A stretch of 64,000 bases of DNA from Solibacillus sp. FSL R5-0449 (GTDB lineage Bacteria > Bacillota > Bacilli > Bacillales_A > Planococcaceae): NCBI RefSeq assembly GCF_037975215.1, contig NZ_CP150239.1, forward strand, positions 3,324,001 through 3,388,000, in the 5' to 3' direction. Positions 1-8,326 of this stretch are shown here, in pieces. Numbering within the stretch: position 1 is the first letter of the stretch; every line of letters starts with the position of its first letter. Under the pieces are notes generated by a model. It had not been told where the DNA came from and made no database searches. It saw only the letters and a program-made list of their open reading frames with translations. The translations under genes were made by a program, and so were the position numbers.

Positions 1-184
1 TTTCGTTATAGTCTTCCGGAATATCGGTTGCTAGAAGCTTTCCCATAATCGGCCAAAAGTGATTCCGTCGGTTGCCGTAGTATTGTTGCTTCTCCAGCGA
101 TTGCTTTCCTGGCATCGATCCAAGGATAAGCACTTTAGTCGTTTCATCCACAATCGGAGGTAATATGTTTCGGATTGGCTCCAT
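1..184 (-). CDS. DNA-deoxyinosine glycosylase (Mug/UDG-like), 3' part cut by window edge
   Basis: The first 61 codons of a gene that runs off the left edge. The product starts MEPIRNILPP and contains LILGSMPG followed by YYGNRRNHFWPIM. These are the active-site loop and substrate-pocket segments of the hypoxanthine/deoxyinosine DNA glycosylase group within the uracil-DNA glycosylase superfamily, which removes deaminated bases for base-excision repair. The ATG at 184 follows a good ribosome binding site (AAGGGGTG). A related Mug-type G:T/U glycosylase cannot be excluded because the C-terminal half is missing. Family call fairly sure; exact substrate inferred. Confidence 0.72.
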   Translation of the reverse strand, partial: MEPIRNILPPIVDETTKVLILGSMPGKQSLEKQQYYGNRRNHFWPIMGKLLATDIPEDYNE

Positions 185-234
185 CGTTTCCCACCCCTTC
201 GCTATAGTCAGTATTATTATAAATAAATTTTCCA

Positions 235-282
235 AACAAAAATACTGTCCACTCCCCCAAATAGCCCGGTTAGTGAACAGTA
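235..282 (-). terminator. Intrinsic terminator after the peptide-binding lipoprotein gene
   Basis: TACTGTCCAC (243-252) pairs with GTGAACAGTA (273-282) with one mismatch. On the minus strand the stem is followed by a T-rich tail (complement of the A run at 237-242). It lies directly downstream of the minus-strand gene ending at 294. Confidence 0.6.
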
Positions 283-293
283 CTTATATTAAA

Positions 294-1916
294 TCATTGT
301 GAAATTTTCACGTTTTGGATCTGATAAATGCCAGTCGCATCGATTGAGAAGCCTGTAACGCTATTTGCATAACCTGTTAAATAAGCTTGGTGGTGGATAA
401 ATGCTGCAGGTGCTTCATTAATAATAATATCCTGTGCCTGTTTATAAATATCCATGCGAATCGTTTCGTCTGTCTCAATGCGCCCAACTTCCAATAGCTC
501 ATCCAGCTCTTTATTGCTGTAGCGTGTACGGTTGTTATTGCCGATATCAGAAGTGTGGAATAGCGGGTAAAGTGCCCCGTCCGCATCTCCTGTAGAAGGT
601 GCCCACCCAAGCATGAACATATCGTGGTCACCTTTAGATGTTCTTTCTAAATAAGCGCCCCATTCCATTACTTCAATTTCCACCTGAATGTTGAGCTGCT
701 TTAACGTTTCTTGCAGGATGATCGCAATTTGCTGGCGTTGCGGGTTATCATTTGTCCAGATTGTCGTTTTAAATCCATCCGGGAAGCCTGCTTCTTCCAG
801 CAATTTCTTTGCTTCATCAATATTAGTGTCCTGTTTCGCCACTTCTTCGTTATAACCCCATACCATTGGCGATAGCGGGCCAAATGCCTGAACACCAAAG
901 CCATCATAAACGCCTTTTAATATCGCTTCACGATCAAGCGCTTTTGAAATGGCCTGACGTACTTTCGGATTATCAAATGGCGCTTTTTCTGTATTGAAAC
1001 CTAAATAGGAAATGGAAACTGAAGGCTGTTTTACTACTTGGGCAAACCCTTCGACAAGCGGTACTTCTGTTGGTTGTACCGGGTCGATAATGTGCGCATA
1101 GCCTGCTTCCAAGTCAGCCGCCCGTGTTGCACTTTCCGGCACGGTTTTAAATACAGCAGAATCATAGGCTACTTGATCACCCCAGTATTCTGTATTTTTC
1201 ACAAGACGAATTTCCTGACCAGGTGTCCACTTCTCTAACTTCAGGAAGCCAGTGCCGATCGGATTTTCATTTCCGTATGCACGCGCTTCACCGCCACTTT
1301 CCATACGTTTATAATCTTCTTCAATAACCGCCGGACTCATCATATCGCCGCCAGGATGTGTTAATGCAAACAGCAACGGTCCATAAGGCTCTTCTGTTTT
1401 AATCTGAACTGTATAGTCATCGACAACGACTACTTCTTTAATCGGTTCAAAATTAGAAAGACGAGGTGATGCAATATTCGGATCAAGCAGACGATCTAAA
1501 TTCGCTTTAACCGCTTCCGCATTGAAATCTGTCCCATCATGGAACTTTACCCCTTGGCGCAGTTTTAACTGCAATGTTAAATCGTCGAGATATTCCCATG
1601 ACTCTGCTAATAAAGGTTCGATCTCACCAGTATCAAAATTACGGACAACTAATGTCTCGAAAATATTGCGTTGTACATTTGATGAAGGGACATCATTTGA
1701 GCCGTGTGGATCTAATTCAACTGCTTCTGAAAGAACTTCAATTACAAGCTCGCCGCCTTCTGATGATGTATTCTCTGTAGCTGAATCTTTACCAGCATCC
1801 GTTTCGGCACTAGAATCGGCCGAACTGTTTGGAGATGTTTCCTCGTCATTACTGCATGCAGCCAATATGAGGATAAAAGAAAACAATAATAGCCACCATA
1901 CTTTTTGTAACTTCAT
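294..1916 (-). CDS. Oligopeptide/dipeptide ABC transporter substrate-binding lipoprotein
   Basis: A 540-residue extracellular solute-binding protein of family 5 (DppA/OppA/GsiB type). It has a hydrophobic signal peptide with a lipobox ending LILAAC, so Cys21 should be lipidated and anchored outside the membrane. A Ser/Asp/Glu-rich linker follows. The family-5 core is recognisable from the ELDPHGSNDV start region, the FHDGTDFNAEAVKANLDRLLDP segment (quoted in part: FHDGTDFNAEAVK) and the late IGTGFLKLEKWTPG block. It presumably captures peptides or similar ligands for an ABC importer, but no permease or ATPase gene lies beside it, so it is an orphan binding protein here. A ribosome binding site AAGGAGG precedes the ATG. 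The ligand is unknown. Confidence 0.9.
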   Translation of the reverse strand: MKLQKVWWLLLFSFILILAACSNDEETSPNSSADSSAETDAGKDSATENTSSEGGELVIEVLSEAVELDPHGSNDVPSSNVQRNIFETLVVRNFDTGEIEPLLAESWEYLDDLTLQLKLRQGVKFHDGTDFNAEAVKANLDRLLDPNIASPRLSNFEPIKEVVVVDDYTVQIKTEEPYGPLLFALTHPGGDMMSPAVIEEDYKRMESGGEARAYGNENPIGTGFLKLEKWTPGQEIRLVKNTEYWGDQVAYDSAVFKTVPESATRAADLEAGYAHIIDPVQPTEVPLVEGFAQVVKQPSVSISYLGFNTEKAPFDNPKVRQAISKALDREAILKGVYDGFGVQAFGPLSPMVWGYNEEVAKQDTNIDEAKKLLEEAGFPDGFKTTIWTNDNPQRQQIAIILQETLKQLNIQVEIEVMEWGAYLERTSKGDHDMFMLGWAPSTGDADGALYPLFHTSDIGNNNRTRYSNKELDELLEVGRIETDETIRMDIYKQAQDIIINEAPAAFIHHQAYLTGYANSVTGFSIDATGIYQIQNVKISQ

Positions 1917-2033
1917 TCTTACCTTCCTCCTTTTTAACTGAATTTTCTGTTTTTAATATATTAACTTTTATTGGAAATAATAACAACCCCTTATTATATA
2001 ATTACTATATGTTTACTAGGATATATTTCAAAA

Positions 2034-2063
2034 TAAAAAGAACCACATTATTTTGTGATTCTT
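2034..2063 (-). terminator. Intrinsic terminator after the amidohydrolase gene
   Basis: AAGAACCACA (2038-2047) pairs with TGTGATTCTT (2054-2063), including one G-U pair. An A run at 2035-2039 gives the U tail on the minus strand. Confidence 0.7.
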
Positions 2064-2071
2064 TTATTATC

Positions 2072-3652
2072 CTAGTCTCTTTTATAAACGATCGTACCTC
2101 CAACAACTGTCAGCAATGCATTTGTCTGAAGAATTTCCTCCGGGCTGCATTTCATTAAATCTGTATCGAGAATTGTAAAGTCTGCATCATATCCTTTTCG
2201 GATATAGCCGCGCTCGTCTTCCTTGCAAATTGCCTCAGCACTTCCAACCGTGTACATTTTTACTGCCTCAAAACGTGTAAGCTTTTGCTTAGGGTCATAA
2301 CCTTCATGTGCATCTGTCGGTTTCTTTCGCTCGACTGCCGCATAGATTGTCTCAAATGGACTCATTGCTTCAATCGGCGCATCAGTACCTGCAGCACATA
2401 TAAACCCTTCTTCTATAAACGTTTTCCACGCATAATGATGACCAGCACGGTTCTCACCAAGTTTCTCCGTTACCCATGGATAGTCTGATGTAACAAAGGC
2501 CGGCTGCAAATCCAATATAACTTGAAGCTTCTTCATTCGGGCAAGTTGTTCTTCTGATACGACACAGCAATGGATCAGTCGGTCGCGCTTCCCGTCAGCT
2601 ACAGGATATTTTTCTAAATACTGTAGCACCTGTTCCATTGCCCCATCACCGATTATATGAATGGCTACCGCTTCATTATATTTACGCGCTAATTGAATGA
2701 GTGCTTCCATTTGATCGTCAGTATGAATAAGCATCCCTTTATTTTGTTCATCATTTGAATAGGGTGCCAAAAGTGCAGCAGTAGAGCCGCCTAACGAACC
2801 ATCCGCAAAAATTTTCATCGCACCCGGCTCAATATACGGTTCATTGAACTGTGCATTATTCGTCATCATTTCTTCGAATACAGTATGATGACGCAATAAA
2901 TTAACTCGGAAATGCTTCCGTTCGCCAACTACACGGTGATAGGCAGTCAATGGATTCAAATAATGACCATAATAACTCATCTCTTCTGTATGCCCGCCAG
3001 TTAATCCGTAAGATTGCATATGTTCAATCGCCAGCTGCAATGACTGCGCTAAGCTCTCAATATAGCTATCTCCCTCTTGTTTGAATAATGAAGATACTAG
3101 ACTCGTTGCCTGTTCGTACAACAATCCGTTTAACTCATTATTTTCATTCCGTCCTATCATTCCGCCTGCCGGATCTTCAGTACCTGTTGTAACCCCCGCC
3201 AATTGAAGTGAAGCTGAATTGACTAAGGCAACATGATGGCACACACGATTAAGGAATACAGGGTTATTCGTTACTGCATCCAATTCTTCTTTCGTTGGGA
3301 TGCGGCTATCTGTAAATTGATTTTCATTCCAGCCATCCCCAATGAGCCACTGCCCTTCCTGAAGTTGAGCTGCCGCATTTTTCACCAGTTTTACAAGCTC
3401 TTCACCGCTTGTAGCTACTGTCAAATCAAGACGCAACAACTTTTCACCGTGTCCAATCATATGGAGATGGCTATCTACAAAACCTGGATACATAACTGCA
3501 CCCTGCAAATCGATAATGTCATCCGCATATACTTGTAATTCATCGAATGTTCCTGTTTCTACGATTTTACCGTCCTGAACAAGCACCGCCTGTACAGTTG
3601 CGCCTTCTTGTTCCATCGTATATATCGTGCCATTAGTCCATAGTTGCTTCAT
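2072..3652 (-). CDS. Amidohydrolase family 3 (YtcJ-like metal-dependent hydrolase)
   Basis: A 526-residue cytoplasmic metal-dependent hydrolase of the Amidohydro_3 (YtcJ/LAF3) group. The typical N-terminal beta-sandwich part is followed by the metal-binding His-x-His at residues 62 and 64 (GFVDSHLHM). A further metal Asp sits in AAGTDAPIEAMSPF, and the C-terminus returns to the sandwich domain (GYIRKGYDADFTILD). Length is normal for the family, whose substrates are mostly unknown amides or formyl compounds. It starts 17 bases after the stop of the GerMN-like lipoprotein gene, so the two are probably co-transcribed, with this gene second. A terminator follows. Confidence 0.85.
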   Translation of the reverse strand: MKQLWTNGTIYTMEQEGATVQAVLVQDGKIVETGTFDELQVYADDIIDLQGAVMYPGFVDSHLHMIGHGEKLLRLDLTVATSGEELVKLVKNAAAQLQEGQWLIGDGWNENQFTDSRIPTKEELDAVTNNPVFLNRVCHHVALVNSASLQLAGVTTGTEDPAGGMIGRNENNELNGLLYEQATSLVSSLFKQEGDSYIESLAQSLQLAIEHMQSYGLTGGHTEEMSYYGHYLNPLTAYHRVVGERKHFRVNLLRHHTVFEEMMTNNAQFNEPYIEPGAMKIFADGSLGGSTAALLAPYSNDEQNKGMLIHTDDQMEALIQLARKYNEAVAIHIIGDGAMEQVLQYLEKYPVADGKRDRLIHCCVVSEEQLARMKKLQVILDLQPAFVTSDYPWVTEKLGENRAGHHYAWKTFIEEGFICAAGTDAPIEAMSPFETIYAAVERKKPTDAHEGYDPKQKLTRFEAVKMYTVGSAEAICKEDERGYIRKGYDADFTILDTDLMKCSPEEILQTNALLTVVGGTIVYKRD

Positions 3653-3669
3653 CTTCAGCTATCCCCCGT

Positions 3670-4176
3670 CTACATATCAAAATCTTCTCGTTTATATGGT
3701 AATCCTATATTCATATGATCCAAGACTGGTTCATCCGATCCTTTATATAAAAACGTCACTTCCTGCAATTCAGGTAAATTCTCAAAATAAGAACGCGCTA
3801 ATGTTTCAACAAACATATTGGCACCTGCTGAACCTTGAATCGTGTATATATCGTCACCTAAATTAAGCACTAAGGTTTTATCTTCATTTTCCATCGTATA
3901 ATCCAGCAGCTCTACATCATGTTCATTTACTTTTGAGAAAATAAACGGGACTAGTTCTTCTTCACTGCTATCAAAATTTTCATCAAATGGTACGGTATTT
4001 TCCGCATTATCATCTGACTTATATAAAGTGATTTTTTCCTCTTTCACTTCAGGGCTACCCTGTGTCACATCGTCTGTATTATTTCCCGGGACATTATTTA
4101 CATCATCACTCGTCTCTTTTGTCCCGCATGCTGCGAGTACAAGCGCAAATAGCACGACCATTAACAATTTCTTCAT
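3670..4176 (-). CDS. GerMN-domain-like lipoprotein
   Basis: A 168-residue secreted lipoprotein with a short signal peptide and lipobox LVLAAC (Cys17). A disordered Asp/Asn/Thr-rich linker comes next, and then a single compact domain of about 110 residues. The segments KITLYKSDDNAENTV and LPELQEVTFLYKGSDEP resemble the GerMN domain found in spore germination protein GerM and related lipoproteins. A role at the membrane or wall surface is likely; a germination role is only inference. The ATG has a good upstream AAGGAG. It is the first gene of a two-gene minus-strand unit with the amidohydrolase. Confidence 0.7.
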   Translation of the reverse strand: MKKLLMVVLFALVLAACGTKETSDDVNNVPGNNTDDVTQGSPEVKEEKITLYKSDDNAENTVPFDENFDSSEEELVPFIFSKVNEHDVELLDYTMENEDKTLVLNLGDDIYTIQGSAGANMFVETLARSYFENLPELQEVTFLYKGSDEPVLDHMNIGLPYKREDFDM

Positions 4177-4348
4177 TGTTGTATCACTCCTTTTGATGTA
4201 TTACTTTCAAGATACAGAATTAACAAACAATTTTCAAACTTCCAGTGACTTTTATGAGTACCATTTACAGTCGGAATCCTCTAAGTCTATTTAATTATAA
4301 TAAATACAATAAATTACAACACTGAAAATAAAATGTTTTCAAAAAATA

Positions 4349-4377
4349 TTGACAACGATAATTGCCTACACTAATAT
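4349..4377 (+). promoter_or_regulatory. Strong sigma-A promoter of the exporter leader transcript
   Basis: TTGACA (4349-4354), a 17-base spacer and TAATAT (4372-4377) form a near-consensus housekeeping promoter. It sits about 45 bases before the 32-codon leader ORF and about 390 bases before the exporter genes. Confidence 0.8.
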
Positions 4378-4422
4378 TAAGGAACACTAAATAAATTAAA
4401 ACAAGGAAAGGAGTTAAGGGAT

Positions 4423-4521
4423 ATGAACACATCAATTGTAAATTTACACATTTCAAAAGCGACAATTTCATATTGCCCTAACCTGAACTTTTGTTTTAAT
4501 TTTGCACGTACATGTAAATAA
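4423..4521 (+). CDS. 32-residue Cys-containing leader peptide upstream of the BmrCD-type exporter
   Basis: A small ORF, ATG to TAA. The peptide begins MNTSIVNLHISK and ends FNFARTCK, with Cys at 18, 24 and 31. It has a strong promoter 45 bases upstream and a ribosome binding site AAGGAAAGGAG 9 bases before the ATG, and an intrinsic terminator begins three bases after its stop codon. That layout fits a leader peptide whose translation controls readthrough into the exporter genes. Bacillus subtilis bmrCD is preceded by the leader gene bmrB and is controlled by ribosome-mediated attenuation; I do not claim sequence homology to BmrB. The alternative is an independently acting small peptide, for example a secreted or modified Cys peptide exported by the neighbour. 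Confidence 0.6.
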   Translation: MNTSIVNLHISKATISYCPNLNFCFNFARTCK

Positions 4522-4523
4522 AA

Positions 4524-4555
4524 GGCACAGGTATGGATTCCCCTGTGCCCTTTTT
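4524..4555 (+). terminator. First leader terminator (attenuator candidate)
   Basis: GGCACAGG (4524-4531) pairs perfectly with CCTGTGCC (4542-4549) and is followed by a T run (4551-4555). It starts immediately after the stop codon of the leader peptide, so a ribosome stalled near the end of that ORF would cover its left arm. Confidence 0.8.
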
Positions 4556-4561
4556 CGTTTT

Positions 4562-4597
4562 GACACCTTTTCGAAAAATTGGAAAGGTGTCTTTTTT
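4562..4597 (+). terminator. Second leader terminator (tandem)
   Basis: An 11-bp stem GACACCTTTTC (4562-4572) / GGAAAGGTGTC (4581-4591) with one G-U pair and six T residues after it. It lies only 7 bases after the T run of the first terminator, so transcription toward the exporter meets two stops. Confidence 0.8.
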
Positions 4598-4676
4598 GTT
4601 TACATCATGCAGGCATTAAACATGTGAATAAATGTACGATGCATTTTAGTGTAACAAAATTACAGGAGGGCTTTAT

Positions 4677-4733
4677 ATGACTATCTTTTTGAACCGAAAA
4701 CTATTAAAAATGGATCGATACGATGATGGGTAG
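4677..4733 (+). CDS. 18-residue upstream ORF just before the exporter genes
   Basis: An ORF from ATG to TAG encoding a short basic peptide (MTIFLNRKLLKMDRYDDG). An excellent ribosome binding site, AGGAGGG, lies 7 bases upstream. It ends 36 bases before the first exporter gene, which has its own AAGAAGG-type site. It may couple translation to the exporter or act as a second regulatory leader. No homologue is recognised. The strong ribosome binding site is the main evidence that it is translated. Confidence 0.45.
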   Translation: MTIFLNRKLLKMDRYDDG

Positions 4734-4769
4734 CAACACGATCAACATTGAAGAAAGAAGGTATACGTA

Positions 4770-6512
4770 ATGTTTAATGTTTTTGTGAAATTAAAATGGT
4801 TTTTAAAAATGTACCGTAAGCAATATACAATTGCGATTGTACTCCTAATGTTGGCGAGCTTTATCGAAGTTTTGCCTCCATGGATTTTAGGTGAGGCCAT
4901 TGATGATATGACAAGTGGAGACATGACTCAGATGCTGCTGCTGAAGTATGTAGGCTTCGTTATTGGGGCTGCCATCGTGAGCTACGCTTTAAATTTCATC
5001 TGGCAATATCAGTTATTTGGCGGTTCCATTACACTTGACCGTATTTTGCGAAAAAAACTGATGCATCAGTTTTTAAAAATGACGCCGACGTTTTATGAAA
5101 AAAACCGTACTGGTGACTTGATGGCCAAAGCCACAAACGATTTAAATGCCGTTACATTAACTGCCGGCTTCGGTATTATGACCCTCATTGATTCGACGGT
5201 CTATATGGCACTGATCATTTTAGCGATGGGCTTTTTCATCTCTTGGAAGCTGACATTTTTTGCAATGCTCCCGATTCCAATAATGGCTATAATCATTCAA
5301 TATTTAGGGAAAATTGTTCATGAACGCTACATGAAAGCACAGGATGCATTCGGTGAGATGAATGACAACGTGCTTGAATCTGTTGCAGGAACGCGTGTAA
5401 TCCGCGCATATGTTCAAGAAGGAAAAGATGAAGAACGCTTCTCGGAAATGAGTGAGAACATTTTCGCCAAAAATATGCGTGTTGCATATATTAACGGACT
5501 TTTTATGCCAATTACGAAAATCGGAACGGGTATTTGTTATGTAATCGCATTAGGCTATGGTGCTGTTCTTGTTTCAAATAATGAGCTAACGGTCGGTCAG
5601 CTCGTTTCATTTAACGTCTATTTAGGTTTGGCAATTTGGCCGATGTTTGCTATTGGCGAGCTTATTAATGTTATGCAGCAAGGAAGTGCTTCCCTTGACC
5701 GTGTACAGGATACATTGGAATATGAAGCGGATGTTCAAAATCCTCCTTCGCCAATGACGCATCATGTACCGAATTCTATCGGGTTTTCTGAGTTTACATT
5801 CCAGTACCCTCTATCTCAGGTGAAAAACTTGCAGCAAATCTCCCTGAACCTCAAAAAAGGGCAAACACTCGGCATTGTCGGTAAAACTGGTTCAGGAAAG
5901 ACGACATTTATTCGTCAGCTGCTGCGTGAATATCCGTTAGGCAATGGGCAAATTGCTATTAATGATACGGACTTGGCAAAAATGACAAAAGAACAAATTT
6001 TGGACTGGATCGGCTATGTGCCACAGGACCATATACTATTTTCACGTACAATCCGAGAAAACATTTTATTCGGGAAAGAAAATGCAACGGACAGTGAAAT
6101 TGAAGAAGCCATTCGACTGGCAGATTTCGAGAAAGATTTGTCCAATTTACCGCTTGGTATTGAGACGCTTGTTGGTGAAAAAGGTGTATCTTTATCAGGT
6201 GGCCAAAAGCAACGTGTATCCATTGCACGTGCATTGATTAAAGATCCCGAAATTTTAATTTTGGACGATTCTTTATCTGCTGTCGATGCTAAAACAGAAT
6301 CAAAAATTATCGAAAATATACAAACAGAGCGCGCTGGAAAAACAACAATCATTTCAACACACCGCCTGTCAGGTATTCAGCATGCGGATGAAATTATCGT
6401 GCTGGATGATGGTTATATCGTTGAACGAGGTACACATGAAGAGCTCCTTCGCTTAGGTGGCTGGTACAAAGAACAGTTTGACCGCCAGCAGCTTGAGGAG
6501 GTGGAGCAATAA
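4770..6512 (+). CDS. bmrC: Heterodimeric ABC multidrug exporter subunit, BmrC/YheI-like
   Basis: A 580-residue half-transporter with an N-terminal membrane domain of about six helices (to about residue 310) fused to an ATPase domain. Walker A is GKTGSGKTT at 371-379, and the signature LSGGQ is intact at 475-479. At the end of Walker B the catalytic Glu is Asp (D499-D500, LILDDSLSAVD). This substitution is the hallmark of the degenerate-site subunit in BmrC/TM287-type heterodimers, which supports the subunit assignment. The product should pair with the next gene, which starts on the last base of this stop codon (TAATG). Drug or lipid export at the plasma membrane is inferred from the family. 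The leader upstream suggests induction by translation stress. Confidence 0.88.
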   Translation: MFNVFVKLKWFLKMYRKQYTIAIVLLMLASFIEVLPPWILGEAIDDMTSGDMTQMLLLKYVGFVIGAAIVSYALNFIWQYQLFGGSITLDRILRKKLMHQFLKMTPTFYEKNRTGDLMAKATNDLNAVTLTAGFGIMTLIDSTVYMALIILAMGFFISWKLTFFAMLPIPIMAIIIQYLGKIVHERYMKAQDAFGEMNDNVLESVAGTRVIRAYVQEGKDEERFSEMSENIFAKNMRVAYINGLFMPITKIGTGICYVIALGYGAVLVSNNELTVGQLVSFNVYLGLAIWPMFAIGELINVMQQGSASLDRVQDTLEYEADVQNPPSPMTHHVPNSIGFSEFTFQYPLSQVKNLQQISLNLKKGQTLGIVGKTGSGKTTFIRQLLREYPLGNGQIAINDTDLAKMTKEQILDWIGYVPQDHILFSRTIRENILFGKENATDSEIEEAIRLADFEKDLSNLPLGIETLVGEKGVSLSGGQKQRVSIARALIKDPEILILDDSLSAVDAKTESKIIENIQTERAGKTTIISTHRLSGIQHADEIIVLDDGYIVERGTHEELLRLGGWYKEQFDRQQLEEVEQ

Positions 6513-8248
6513 TGAGTACATCAAAACGACTGTACCTTTATGCTTTAAAATTTAAAAAACCGATTTTAATCGGCTTAGCTTTATTAACAATTGCGGTCGC
6601 AACTGATATTGCAGGACCGTTCATCGCGAAATATATTATCGACCATTATATGGAACCAGGTAATTTGCAAGTAGAACCGATTGCGATACTGCTGTCGATT
6701 TTCTTCCTATTATCTGTGCTTACTGCTGTGTTCCGTTATTTAATGTTCATCTTTTTACAACGTGGTGCAAACTTCGTTATTCAGCAGTTACGGAAAGATG
6801 TATTCGGACATATTCAAAAGCTGCCAATTGAATACTTCGATAACTTACCAGCCGGGAAAGTTGTTGCCCGTGTCACAAATGATACCGAAGCAATTCGAAA
6901 TCTGTATGTAACTGTACTTTCGCAATTTGCGAACAGCTTTATTACCATTGCAGGGGTATATATAGCCTTATTTATTTTAAATTGGAAAATGGCACTCTTT
7001 GCTCTATTACTCGTTCCGATCGTTTATATTTGGATGATTTTATACCGAAAATTTGCTTCCCAGTACAATCATATTATTCGAACAAAAATTGCGGATATTA
7101 ATGCAATGATCAATGAGTCGATCAACGGGATGACGATTATTCAGGCATTCCGCCGTGAAGAGCAGATGAAGCAAGAGTTCGATGAGATGAATGACGAACA
7201 TTATAAATACAATCGTAAACTTTTAATGCTGGACTCCGCGACGTCACATAACCTTGTCAACATTTTACGACTAGGAATGTTTGCCGTATTTGTTTTTTAC
7301 TTCGGTACTCAATCGATGACATTGCCTGAAGCGGTAACAGCGGGTACGCTGTATGCATTTGTTGATTATATTACGCGTCTGTTCAATCCGATTACGAATT
7401 TAGTCAACCAGTTCTCCCAGCTTGAACGTTCACTTGTTGCTGGTTCACGGGTATTTGAACTGCTGGATCAGCAAGGGGAAACTGTAAGTAAAGAACGAAT
7501 TGAACGCTATAAAGGTAATGTTGTATTCGATCATGTATCATTTGCCTATAAAAATGATGAGTATGTGTTGAAGGGTATTAACTTTGAAGCAAAAGAAGGC
7601 GAAACAATTGCACTTGTCGGTCATACAGGTTCAGGAAAAAGTTCGATCATGAATTTATTGTTCCGCTTCTATGACCCGCAAAAAGGCCGCATCATTATTG
7701 ATGGAAAAGATATTACGAAGCTACCCCGTCAAGCAATTCGTGAACATATGGGAATCGTATTGCAGGACCCTTACTTGTTCACTGGGACAATTGCTTCGAA
7801 CATTAGCCTCAATGATAAGCGGATTTCAAGAGAAACCGTTGAAAAAGCACTCGAAGCAGTCGGAGGCGATCGTGTATTATCAAAATTCGAAAAAGGAATT
7901 GATGAGCCTGTAATCGAAAAAGGCAGTACGCTTTCTTCTGGTCAGCGCCAGTTAATTTCGTTTGCGCGAGCGCTTGCATTTAATCCGGCTATTCTTATTC
8001 TGGATGAGGCGACATCGAACATTGACTCAGAAACAGAAGAAATTATCCAACATGCAATGGATGTACTGAAAAAAGGTCGTACAACATTTATTATCGCTCA
8101 CCGACTTTCAACTATTAAAAATGCAGATAAAATTTTAGTATTGGACCGTGGTGAAATTGTTGAACAAGGCAACCATGATGAACTTGTCGCACTTGGCGGC
8201 AAGTATGAACTCATGTATCGCCTGCAATCCGGTTCATTAACTTCCTAG
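6512..8248 (+). CDS. bmrD: Heterodimeric ABC multidrug exporter subunit, BmrD/YheH-like
   Basis: A 578-residue half-transporter, the partner of the preceding gene, with which it overlaps by one base. The N-terminal membrane domain is followed by Walker A GHTGSGKSS (370-378) and a canonical catalytic Glu (D498-E499 in LILDEATSNID). The signature motif is altered to LSSGQ (474-478). In the heterodimer this altered signature would face the Asp-bearing Walker B of the first subunit, forming the inactive site, while LSGGQ plus Glu499 form the active one. It is shorter than Bacillus subtilis BmrD, which as I recall is over 650 residues. A strong bidirectional terminator follows. Confidence 0.88.
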   Translation: MSTSKRLYLYALKFKKPILIGLALLTIAVATDIAGPFIAKYIIDHYMEPGNLQVEPIAILLSIFFLLSVLTAVFRYLMFIFLQRGANFVIQQLRKDVFGHIQKLPIEYFDNLPAGKVVARVTNDTEAIRNLYVTVLSQFANSFITIAGVYIALFILNWKMALFALLLVPIVYIWMILYRKFASQYNHIIRTKIADINAMINESINGMTIIQAFRREEQMKQEFDEMNDEHYKYNRKLLMLDSATSHNLVNILRLGMFAVFVFYFGTQSMTLPEAVTAGTLYAFVDYITRLFNPITNLVNQFSQLERSLVAGSRVFELLDQQGETVSKERIERYKGNVVFDHVSFAYKNDEYVLKGINFEAKEGETIALVGHTGSGKSSIMNLLFRFYDPQKGRIIIDGKDITKLPRQAIREHMGIVLQDPYLFTGTIASNISLNDKRISRETVEKALEAVGGDRVLSKFEKGIDEPVIEKGSTLSSGQRQLISFARALAFNPAILILDEATSNIDSETEEIIQHAMDVLKKGRTTFIIAHRLSTIKNADKILVLDRGEIVEQGNHDELVALGGKYELMYRLQSGSLTS

Positions 8249-8281
8249 AACAAAAGCGCTAATGCGCCCGTATAACACTAA

Positions 8282-8325
8282 AAAAAGCGTATAGTCCCTT
8301 AAAATTAGGGAGCTATACGCTTTTT
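8282..8325. terminator. Bidirectional terminator between convergent genes
   Basis: A long near-perfect stem, AAAAAGCGTATAG and CCCT (8282-8299) with AGGG and GCTATACGCTTTTT (8307-8325). It serves the exporter operon on the plus strand and the MMPL gene on the minus strand. Confidence 0.85.
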
Positions 8326-8326
8326 C

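Noticed and set aside
4677-4733. 18-codon ORF as the true N-terminus of the exporter gene
   Set aside because: It ends in TAG and is in a separate unit with its own ribosome binding site; the exporter start at 4770 matches its family's N-terminus.
5959-6352. Antisense frames within the exporter ATPase gene
   Set aside because: They shadow highly conserved motifs of a clear gene and have no binding sites of their own.
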